Origin: Setomelanomma holmii
Lineage: Eukaryota; Ascomycota; Dothideomycetes; Pleosporales; Phaeosphaeriaceae
DNA length: 64,000 nucleotides
NCBI GenBank assembly: GCA_010015745.1
Contig: ML978189.1
Span: 228,550-292,549, forward strand
Direction: 5' to 3'
In this document: positions 40,969-49,514 of the stretch, piece after piece
How the letters are laid out: every line of letters starts with the position of its first letter
Numbering within the stretch: the stretch's first letter is position 1
The notes under the pieces: model-generated
What the model was told of the DNA's origin: nothing
What the model saw: only the letters and a program-made list of their open reading frames with translations
Databases searched by the model: none
Program-made: the position numbers and the translations under genes

Positions 40969-41571
40969 TCATGTCCCCCTATATATCCCACCCCTCTGCA
41001 CGCCTGTCTCGTCCCGCCTATTCTCTTCTCTGCGCTCCCCAAACTGTCTATCCGCCTCCAGCCTTTTCCCTTGTAAATGTCCCGTGTCATCGAGGTTCCA
41101 CCACTCCTTGTGCTTACTGCGCGCATCTTCTAGCTGTCTCTGATGTTCTTCTCTTTGTCGTTTGCGCTCGCCGGCAAGTTGGAACCATTCTGCGCGCGCT
41201 TTGTCGAGTTCGTCTTGGTTCTGGTATTGTAACATGCCTTTTGTGGGTCAGCTCGCTGTCCGTGGCAAGGGAATCGGGAAAAGGGGAGGCAAACATGAGT
41301 TCATAGCTAACCGTGGTTTTCGACACGCATATATCATCGTAAACGTCCTGCCTAATGCGCATTGAGCAAAAGCTATTCCACACCATTCAATCAGCATTGC
41401 ATCTTCCCTATCACCTGTATATATACATGTTGACGCACTTTCTATCTCCGCAGCGCATTTCGCGCGCACGTTCTTGTAGTATAAATCTTTGACCTGCTGT
41501 TCTTGGGGTGCGGATAGTGGTGTGGGATTTGTGGGGTGTTTGTTGGAGCCGACGATTACGCGGTCGGTCAT
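40969..41571 (-). CDS. twin CX9C protein, COX assembly factor Cmc1-like
   Basis: Three exons: 41571-41439, 41372-41295 and 41237-40969, giving 159 residues. Intron 1 is 66 nt (GTGCGT..GCTGAT..AATAG), has no stop and keeps frame. Intron 2 is 57 nt (GTTTGC..GCTGACC..AAAAG). Splicing produces KCAAEIETFAQC and ACRKPRLAMNSC, two C-x9-C motifs, followed by MLQYQNQDELDKARAEWF. This is the Cmc1/CHCH pattern. Such proteins are imported into the mitochondrial intermembrane space by Mia40 oxidation and help copper delivery or stabilise Cox1 during cytochrome oxidase assembly. The long charged C-terminal extension (residues ~95-159) is larger than in yeast Cmc1 (~111 residues). Retaining intron 1 would destroy the first C-x9-C spacing, which supports splicing. 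Convergent with TAF9. Confidence 0.85.
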
Positions 41572-42030
41572 GGCTTCGTCGATCTTTTAGCCTCGTAGGC
41601 TCTACAACTCGAGCTTGGTGTGTGTGTGGCAGTGATTGGAGGGGCGTGGAGTAGCGAGCGATTGGGCGATGTGGGCGATGATGCGGAGAGCTTCGGTGGT
41701 GGTGGTTCGAGATTGATATTGCAGGGATTAGTAGAGTTGCAGGTTGCAGAGCTGATGTCGGAGGTTTGGTGGGCTGGTTGCCGATGCAAAATGGGCCGAG
41801 GCATTGGCGCCAGAGCTTTGGGTGGGACGGCTCACATGTTGGAGTTGAGGTTCTTTTCTTTTACTCTTCACGCAAAGTACACAGGGCTACACGCCTTGAG
41901 GCTTTATTTAAGTTCGCAGCTTCGACATTTGCCATAATCAAGTCTGAATCTGTGTCTGCCTAGCCACGACTTCAAGCTTCCAAACAGCCTTCCTCATCCG
42001 CAACACAATCCTTCGATACATTCCAACAGC
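41572..42030. other. divergent promoter region, Cmc1-like and dehydrogenase genes
   Basis: A minus-strand frame from 41804 to 41568 overlaps the Cmc1 start in another frame and looks like noise. No other feature. Confidence 0.5.
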
Positions 42031-42819
42031 ATGAAGATCTCAGATCGTACCTTCATCATAAGCGGCGGTGTCTCCGGCCTCGGTCTCGCAACAGCCCGCA
42101 CCCTCCACGCCCAAGGCGCATATGTCTCGCTCCTAGACCTCAACGCCGACAATGGTGCAAAAACCGTATGCGAACTGGGTTCGCGCTCCAAATTCTTCGA
42201 AACCGACGTCACTTCTACCGACGCGATCGCACAAGCTATCAAAGGCACAATCGCATGGGTCAATGAGACGGGCAAGGAGATTGCTGGCGTGATTGCTGGT
42301 GCAGGTGTGGGATTGCCAGGTTTGATCATCGACAAGAAGAATGAGCCGCTGAGCATTGAGAGTATTGACTTCGTGTTGAATATCAACCTGAGGGGCACGC
42401 TGGATCTCATAAGGCAGGCGCTGCCGCATATGACGACTGCGACGCCGCAAGGCCCAGATGGCGAGAGGGGTGTGATTATCATGATTGCGTCCTCGGCGGC
42501 TTTCGATGGCCAGATGGGACAGGTTTCATATGCAGCGAGCAAAGGAGCCGTTGCGAGCTTGACATTGCCGCTGGCGAGGGATCTGTCGAAGCATGGCATC
42601 CGCGCAGTAACGATTGCCCCGAGTATGTTCGACAGCGCCATGACTCGGATGATGAGCAACAAGGTCAAGAAGAGTCTGGAGAACAGTATGGAGTTCCCGA
42701 AACGTGCAGGTCTGCCAGAGGAGTTTGCGCGGTTGGTCATTGAGTGCGTGGGAAATGAGATGCTCAATGGCACGGTACTGCGGTTGGACGGCGCAATGAG
42801 GATGCCCGCCAGGTTGTGA
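42031..42819 (+). CDS. short-chain dehydrogenase, 3-hydroxyacyl-CoA dehydrogenase type-2-like
   Basis: Single exon, 262 residues. The NAD-binding motif is SGGVSGLGLATA (residues 11-22) with the Asp of LLDLNAD at about 36-40 selecting NAD over NADP. The catalytic Ser is about 154 (IASSAAF), Tyr 167 and Lys 171 of YAASK. NINLRGTLDLIRQALPHM supplies the usual Asn. The best match by pattern is the HSD17B10/HADH2 group (IIASSAAFDGQMGQVSYAASKG and the C-terminal GTVLRLDGAMRMP), enzymes of mitochondrial beta-oxidation and branched-chain amino acid breakdown. No obvious presequence, so the compartment is open. The gene ends 43 bp before the stop of the convergent UTP11. Confidence 0.9.
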   Translation: MKISDRTFIISGGVSGLGLATARTLHAQGAYVSLLDLNADNGAKTVCELGSRSKFFETDVTSTDAIAQAIKGTIAWVNETGKEIAGVIAGAGVGLPGLIIDKKNEPLSIESIDFVLNINLRGTLDLIRQALPHMTTATPQGPDGERGVIIMIASSAAFDGQMGQVSYAASKGAVASLTLPLARDLSKHGIRAVTIAPSMFDSAMTRMMSNKVKKSLENSMEFPKRAGLPEEFARLVIECVGNEMLNGTVLRLDGAMRMPARL

Positions 42820-42862
42820 TTTCGTAATACATACTGGGTATCTCTGCGAACCGAATAGATGC

Positions 42863-43684
42863 TCAACGCTTCCTCTCGCGCACTTTGAACTTTACGCCGT
42901 GCTTGTTGACGCCGCCAACTGTGTTGTTCATCTTCGCTCGCTGCAATTCAAGCTCTTGCTCTGCTGCTACGAGCTCTCCTTCCCGTTTCTTAACAGCCTC
43001 CAGCCGACCAATTATCCGCAGTTGTGCCTGACTGCGACTGCGATTGAAGGCCCGCTTCTCTCGCTTGGCTAGCTCTTCTGCCTCGATTTGCTTCTTTGAC
43101 GGCGTCTTCCTTCCTGCACCAACGTCCTCCTCTGCATCCTCGTCATCGAACAGCCCGTCGTCGAGATCGCCATGGCTCTCAGGTAAGTCCTCGCCCCGCC
43201 CAAACCACGCAGCTGGGTCGAAGGTGTGCTGTTGCTCCTCGTCTTCAACGTACACTCGGTGCTTGCCCTGCTTGATCCGCTCCCCTTCCTTCAGTGCCTT
43301 GACCTCGTCGCCTTCCATGATCAACTTCTGTTCCAGTTCTTCTCTTTCCCTCCTGGTCTGCTGCAGTATCGTTCTCAAATACCCAGCATCTTGTGTCTTC
43401 AGCAGCTTGACCACATCCTGGCTAAGAGCCACATTGCCTCTATCTGCCACCTTCTTGCCCTGCTTGTCCACCTTAGACGACATCATCTTGAACGAAAACT
43501 CATCGGGATTCCTGTCGCGCGCCTTCTGGCTCAGCAGCTTGAGTTTCTGCTTCTTTTGCTTATGGTCGGCGGCTCGAAGCTTGTAGTCTTTGCGTTTCTC
43601 GAGGAGGCCCCATTTCTCGCGCTCGGCGGGCTGCGCTCGTTCCTTGTGGTTGCGCCGTTGGACGGCGTTGCGCATGGAAGACAT
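42863..43684 (-). CDS. UTP11: U3 snoRNA-associated protein UTP11
   Basis: Single exon, 273 residues from ATG 43684 (MSSMRNAVQRRNHKERAQP). This N-terminus with KWGLLEKRKDYKLRAADHKQ and FSFKMMSSKVDKQGK is the clear signature of Utp11, a component of the small-subunit processome needed for 18S rRNA maturation in the nucleolus. The body is highly charged and mostly helical, with an acidic stretch DDGLFDDEDAEEDVGAG, and the C-terminus KHGVKFKVRERKR is strongly basic as in the family. A 21-codon upstream extension begins at a TTG and is not used. The gene tail-to-tail with the dehydrogenase leaves only 43 bp, so their 3' UTRs probably overlap. Confidence 0.94.
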   Translation of the reverse strand: MSSMRNAVQRRNHKERAQPAEREKWGLLEKRKDYKLRAADHKQKKQKLKLLSQKARDRNPDEFSFKMMSSKVDKQGKKVADRGNVALSQDVVKLLKTQDAGYLRTILQQTRREREELEQKLIMEGDEVKALKEGERIKQGKHRVYVEDEEQQHTFDPAAWFGRGEDLPESHGDLDDGLFDDEDAEEDVGAGRKTPSKKQIEAEELAKREKRAFNRSRSQAQLRIIGRLEAVKKREGELVAAEQELELQRAKMNNTVGGVNKHGVKFKVRERKR

Positions 43685-44066
43685 GGTGGTGATGTGGTGT
43701 GGAGGTTTGGATTTGTGGTGGTCAAGGCAAGGTTTTGGATATGCCAAAATTACGGGCAGGGATCTGACGCGCTAGGCGCGGGAACTAAACCAGCGCCGCG
43801 GCTTCTTGCAACTTCAACCGCTTCTAGATGTCGTGCACATATTCACCTTAAGTTGAACACAGTTGGCGATCTCTTTCCAACTTGCATACCTTCGATCTCC
43901 GATTACTTGAATCTTGACGGGGCTACTAATTAACCTTTCACCTCCTTCTGCAAAGCTGCTGCCACTGGTAATGGGAACCCGCAAGCTCGGCTGGCTGCCC
44001 AGGTACGACGTGCACTTTCCTCGAATCGAGCTCGACTGGACGTGAAGTCCCATCTGCTTCAGCTCT
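43685..44066. other. intergenic, promoter of UTP11
   Basis: No gene seen. A weakly hydrophobic minus-strand frame at 43814-44164 has no recognisable pattern. Confidence 0.4.
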
Positions 44067-45089
44067 CTATCTCCCTCCAAAAAGCTTTTTGAAACTAGAT
44101 GATTGCCCGACAATTCTGGTAATCTCGGATGACGTCGCCTCTTCCGTTTGCGCTGCAGGAACAAGATTTACACATCCTCCAAGAAGCACAGCGACAGCCC
44201 CAAATCCCACTGAGATCCCAACCTTCGCGCCTACATCCAGTCCATTCACTGCGGGAGGTATGGAAGTCTTAGTCTCGGCATTGAGCGACATCCCGATCGC
44301 GGACGCGAGCGACGCCGCGTATGGACTAAGAAATCGATATAGAATCTTCCGATTGCCAGTAGACGGTGACCGGATCTGCCCACAACTTTCATGTGGAGAG
44401 AACAGTCGTTTTTCGGTAGACTTGAGTCGTGGTCGCCTCAGAATGAACAACTCCCCCAGTAATGGTATACCAGCGAGTCAAATGCCCATCCCATACGGTC
44501 TGAGTTGATACTGAAGTCCCGAAGTAGGCCATTACTGTCTCTGATGCGAGAGCAGTAAATGGAGTCGAAAATGTGCTTTCGTACTGTCGGAAATTTGTTG
44601 GAAACATGCCGCTGTGGTTCATTAGAGCCTGACGTGGCCAAGTGCTGCGACACAACTTTCATCTACGTACCTGGGACAACAGAGAGCTTGTCACCGCGGT
44701 CGGGGCGCCGCTTCAGACGCAAATTGGATCAATGCATGTTGGATGATCGCAGGTGTCTGACCATCATAGCACACCCCTGGGCTATATGCTGGTGCGGGGG
44801 CACCCGCGTAGCAAAATCGCCAATAGTCGAATCTGATACCAACTTCAAGTGGCTCGTTGGCATGATATCCGCTGGTAGTTGACACAGTCTGATCGCGAGA
44901 AAGTACAAGCCATCTGGTCGAACATTCCGTAGCCTGCACATAGGACGTCGTGAGTGCTGGTAAACTGGAGGCTGGTGTTGGCACCAAAGTTACGGTCACG
45001 ACAGTCGGTACTCCCCCAGGTCCTGTGGCGCTTGGCAAGACGACGACTTTTGGAGTCAAAATATCGATCTGCGATGCTGTTGCAGACAT
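44067..45089 (-). pseudogene. putative mucin-like surface protein in broken frames
   Basis: The ATG at 45089 opens MSATASQIDILTPKVVVLP, a Thr/Val/Pro-rich segment, ECSTRWLVLSRDQTVSTTS, FCYAGAPAPAYSPGVCYDG and a stop at 44691. The next frame (44655-44389) carries TFSTPFTALASETVMAYFG and TVWDGHLTRWYTITGG. A third (44450-44067) carries VGAKVGISVGFGAVAVLLGG, a likely membrane helix, and a basic tail. The order of an extracellular Cys/Thr-rich part, then a Gly-rich membrane helix, then a short cytoplasmic tail matches a family of hypothetical wall-sensor-like proteins in Dothideomycetes, as far as I recall. No signal peptide is visible at the given start. I could not find splice sites that join the frames without stops, so I call it a probable pseudogene; a mis-spliced real gene remains possible. 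Confidence 0.4.
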
Positions 45090-45983
45090 GGTGGGTAGAG
45101 CTCGTGTTGGCTCAACAGCTTCTTGGCGCTCGCTTGGTGGTGTGGATAAGGCTGCGAGGATGATTCGAACACAACCTCAAATCACAGGAGAACCTGCAAA
45201 TTGTTCGAATGACCAGATCATTGAGACTGGGAAGGTAGGTGCCCGTGCCCCTCTGGTCGCCGACTTGTAACCGATCTCTATACCAGCAGAACTGTGCGAC
45301 ATACACCCCTGCTGCTATGCTGCAGCCTCGCATTGATTGGCTTGTATCTTTAGAGACTCGCTATACAACGCTTAAGTGATGATTGCAGTTCGCGAAATGC
45401 GAAACATGCAGATGCCATCTCTTGCTAGACATTAGAATTTTCCCCTCGCCTCCAACGTTACGGCCCGAAGCCTCCACTCGTTTTAGTCAATCGTTCCAGC
45501 TTCGAAAGCTACGAAGAAGCTGTTGATCCGATTCAAATCGAAATACTGTATCAGTGCATCGCCATCGTTCGGTATATCGTCCAAGCCACCCACACTGCAA
45601 TGGTGTGAGCCTCACAATATCAGTGTACTCTGGATCTCTGCCAGCCATGGAGGCTCGATACTTCAGCTCGAGGATGTTTGAGTCGAGCTTACAGGTGGCA
45701 GAACTACTTGCTAACGCGAGAAACACGACTTTGGCAAAGCATGTCCGCGCAAAGAGCCAAATTGCGCTTCCTGAAAAGTGAGAATATGCAATATCTACAA
45801 CAAGGTCCTGAATCCATTAGTCTCACGTCAGAGCGATGCGTTGTGCACTTCGGCGGCATCTGCCACAGGCTCTTCACGGGTTTGTGTGAGAGGATTACAG
45901 CGGGAAAACTCCGTGCGAACAGAAAACTCACTTCCGGAGCCTCACTTTCACGTAGGTGCACGTTTGCTCTTTCGGCCGCAGCC
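45090..45983. other. intergenic, no confident gene
   Basis: A minus-strand frame 45726-45487 (79 codons, from a GTG) has no domain. Nothing else supported. Confidence 0.4.
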
Positions 45984-45991
45984 TATATAAG
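45984..45991 (+). promoter_or_regulatory. TATA box upstream of an F-box relic
   Basis: TATATAAG in a good context, about 115 nt before the first recognisable coding sequence of the relic. It may mark the old promoter. Confidence 0.4.
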
Positions 45992-46099
45992 CATGTGCGC
46001 TGTCGCACTCCCGTCTCTTTCCTTTTCATCACCTTCAGGAAAGAATGAAGTTCACAACGTGAACTAGGACCCAAAGTCAAGAAACTCGAGCGAGCCTGT

Positions 46100-46858
46100 T
46101 TACGAACTTATCCAGTGACAATCGACCACCAAGAGGTGACCAGTCAAGGCAAGGTGGTATCCTTCTACCACTACGAGAACACGGACTTGCAGTCACTTCG
46201 AGCGACTTGTAAGGTGAGTTGCGACAAGTGGTCAATGCTTGTGTCAAGCGACTGATGTGAATAAGCTATATACCATAAGACCTTCTGCGGTGGTACCATT
46301 TGGTTCGGCTGCCGACAAGAGGAGTATGAACTCAAGATCGCCGAGATTGCGCTTTTAGCTCTACTTCACATCTCCAAAGTGGCGGCTCTCCGCGACCAGA
46401 TCAAGACATTGAGGGTTCCTAAGCGCCGCGAGCGGAACAAGACCACGGAATGACCCGATCGACCCGGGAACGTCGATGGTCGCAAGACTTTGCTCGATGC
46501 GTTCTATGGCTCACCCAAAGTGGTCTAGATGCTTGCTCGATGCTTTAAAGAGCTTCGTAACGCGAAAATGCTGGAGGAAGTCAGGCTTCTAACTCCCGAA
46601 TACAGTAGTGCGACCCCTGCAGCCTTGGACATTGCTGCATTTCCTCAGAAGGTGGCTAGCGTGCCCACCGAGCCCAGAAACTCAGGCTATCCTGCACATG
46701 GGTTACTACCTCTCAGGAAGGCCGTGTCAATGGCGCGACTTAAGGGCATCCGCGACGACCTGGTCCCTTATTCACATGAGTTTGATGCCATAATCGATCA
46801 CTCGCAGCGAGCGTTTGCAGCAGCAAAGACGTTGTGCAAAATTGGTGGTGGCTATTGA
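46100..46858 (+). pseudogene. decayed F-box-like gene
   Basis: The reading starts with VVSFYHYENTDLQSLRATCK at about 46150-46211, the end of an F-box-like domain, followed by a GTGAGT donor at 46212. After about 55 nt another frame gives IYHKTFCGGTIWFG, IAEIALLALLHISKVAALRDQIKTL and, through an in-frame TGA and a TAG, ARCFKELRNAKMLEEVRLL to the stop at 46858. The pattern (L.SLR.tCK...TF; LL.ISKV.aLR..IKtL; L..aF..L.nl..v.l) is that of Dothideomycete F-box proteins. Two stops and an unclear splice make it non-functional. Confidence 0.45.
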
Positions 46859-48753
46859 CCATCTGAAGTGGCTTGTGAGATGAGACCTGGAGGAAGGCAA
46901 CTGACGGGAAAAGTGACGGAAGAATTTCAAAACGCCAAGAGTGAGTGAGAGTGTAGGCTAAACGATGATCAGCACGTGCGATTTGTCTTAACCTCTAAAT
47001 AGTAGTCGCTATGTTATTGGGAGAGCTGTTTAGACAGTTGCAGTATATCGTGTCAACACTGGGCATGTTGAAGTTTCAAGGTCGACGCCACACCTCGGTC
47101 GCATTCTTCCGTGCGGCATGAAGGATTCTCTGGGCATTGTTTTGACTTAGTACTTGGCGTTTCACCTTGACGACGCCCAATCAGCCTCCAAGAGGTGGGA
47201 TCCAAACGCGAGTGCCTCAGAATAGTCCAGTAGGCACCTTGATGCTCTATCGGTGTCGCACGTCCAAGCTTTTAACCGTATGAGCGCTGGAATAGCTGGA
47301 CTTGTCCGGATTTGGCTCTACCCGATGACAGTACGCGTGGACCATCCTAGAAATGCCCAATAGACAAGTTGTTGTGATCACTATACTCGCACATGTGGGT
47401 TATGACTAAACGCCCTACCTTCAGTGTTCTGCCACAGTCACTACCCAGCTGACTGTCGTGCGCTCAGTGTCAGCAGAATTCGACAAATTATTTGTGATGA
47501 GAGGTCCAGAACACAGCTCTCGATGCTCGCTAGCCGGCTTCAATAGGCGCAGAACACTTATCCCCTGTGAATACAGTTGTGGCGCATCTCTGCATACTGC
47601 TTCAACCCAGTTGCACCACGGAAAGTAGTCCCGCGGAAAGCCAAGTGTCCGGTGTCAAGCGATTGTAACCCTCCGAGATGGTCTCTACTTGACAGCTCTG
47701 ACAGAGCAGCATTGAGACAACCGTCAGAAAGCATGTGCGTGGAGGAACATCTTGGCGCAATAATAACCCAAAGCGGGGGACACAATGTTACCGCGATAAG
47801 GTTTCCGGGGTATAGTCCGTTGGTCGAATGGAGTAGCATGAGCGAGCGGAGTAGCGTCTACGCAGCCCTTTGGCAAAATGGCATGAATCGAAAGTGCAAG
47901 AACATGCCGAATGCACTCGTTTGATACGAAGGAAGGTTGATAATGCAAAGACTTTCGACGGCGTCCACCAAACACAAACAGCGGTGGCATGCCCGTGATA
48001 TGACATCAGTCGCATTGAAGTGAAGGCTATTGCAGTTCGAAGCGTCTTTGTTGGCACAGGACGATTTGAGATCGCCTGTGGGACAGGAAATTAGAAGTCC
48101 AGCGAGCACTTGGTACAAGACTGATCGTATGGCCCGGCGATGACGTGGCCTTGCAGCAACTGGCATGAAGTCGTCGTGATCTGGGGTGGCATCTAGCAGC
48201 GGAGTGATGTCCCGAAGGAAGTTTGATCACGATCAGGCTCGCAACATTCCGAGACTTATCGAAGCGCGACCAATTTGATACATCTTGTCAAGAGCGAGGC
48301 GCTTTTGATGCTCCACGCCCCAGGCGCTCAAGGTATGATGTGGGCCGTCGACCAAAAAGTCTGGTACTTGTTTCCTTGATCGTTATGAGATTGCCGTAGT
48401 TGGCAGGCCATGGCCGCTCAATGTGTAACAGAGCACGTACTTCGAGTAGATTCCATAGCTTGCAAGGTCCAGCCTCGTCGATGGTGAGCATGAATTGGAG
48501 AGCCAACGGGTGGAGTATCTAAATGGGGCATTGGCGAGTTACACAACAACGGCAATTCGAAGGTTTGCCGACGCGTCCTGACCAGGCCATTGGAACGGGA
48601 CGACCCAGCGGGTGCCGTGGTGTCCAGCTCTTGTCCAGTCTCATGTCGCAAAACATCCCGGGGAGATTATAGCGGGTGCAAATTCAGATAGTTAACGATC
48701 TGTGCCGTCATATGTGTTTGGCGTTGCGTTGTGGCGGAGTCGGTGGACTCTAG
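46859..48753. other. 1.9 kb without a recognised gene
   Basis: Many short frames on both strands, none with domain-like pattern, good start or splice pairs. Probably decayed sequence. I saw no transposon ends or tandem repeats. Confidence 0.4.
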
Positions 48754-48999
48754 TTGGTGCCCTTGACGCGAACCAGTGTCTTGACCACGTCGGGCCATCA
48801 CATCTCACCCGGCATTCACCTGGGAGCACATCGGAGGTATGAGAACGACTACGCTGTGGACTACGCGATCCCCGCAGTCACAGATACCTCACCGCTCCAC
48901 GTACTTTCGTTCGCTGGGGAAGCATGCTGGTCGCAGCTGATGTTTGGTCTTCCTTACATCCTGCTTGCGCGACGTGGTGCAGAAAGTCTGAACGTGTAA
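48754..48999 (+). pseudogene. possible C-terminal fragment of a flavin amine oxidase
   Basis: A short frame reads HHISPGIHLGAHRRYENDYAV followed by DTSPLHVLSFAGEACWSQL and ends RRGAESLNV. FAGEA after a V-L-S strand is the FAD-binding C-terminal motif of flavin-containing amine oxidases (usually vfFAGEat.....G...SG..aA). No N-terminal FAD motif GxGxxG was found upstream, so at best this is the remnant of a lost gene. Low certainty. Confidence 0.25.
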
Positions 49000-49514
49000 T
49001 GCGACGAGCGTAAGTCAAGCGCGTGCGTGCCGTGTAACGTTGAATCAAGGGATTCAGTATGTGGTGAATTGATGAGCAAAGACAAGCCGCAAGAGTCACG
49101 AGTGGATTGGGTTGAACTGCAGGATGAAGAGAAGCGCTAATTCTGGCAAGGGCGATCTGCCGCAAAGAAAAGTGGAGACAACTCAGACGCTGAAAGAATC
49201 GCGACCAGCTTGCTTACCCACCGCAGAGAAGGCATAATGAGCTATTCGGAAAGTGCCACCTGCATCCATCTGCTCGCCGTCTGCGCTTCATCTGGCTGCC
49301 CAGGCGTGCATTGTTAGCTGCATGGAATGCGTGCACCTGAAACACTGTCAAACTCAGCCTTCGACTGCAAGAAGACTCATAACCTCGTCGTGCGGTCTGC
49401 CCAGTGGCACAAGTCGAGTTGGCAGAAGTTTTCCGACTTATTCCTGAGCCCAATTCGTAACGGTTTCCGGCCGTTGCAGCTGCTGAAGGGTGGTATTGCA
49501 AGGCACGGGCGGAG
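49000..49514. other. intergenic, promoter region of THG1
   Basis: No supported gene. Short frames lack pattern. Confidence 0.45.

Noticed and set aside
41994..42866. 290-codon minus-strand frame opposite the dehydrogenase
   Set aside because: It is the exact antisense of a well-supported enzyme with all catalytic motifs, and its own translation has no domain; a codon-bias shadow.
46859..48753. Several 60-115 codon frames on both strands
   Set aside because: They overlap one another, start at non-ATG codons in part and contain no domain or splice context.
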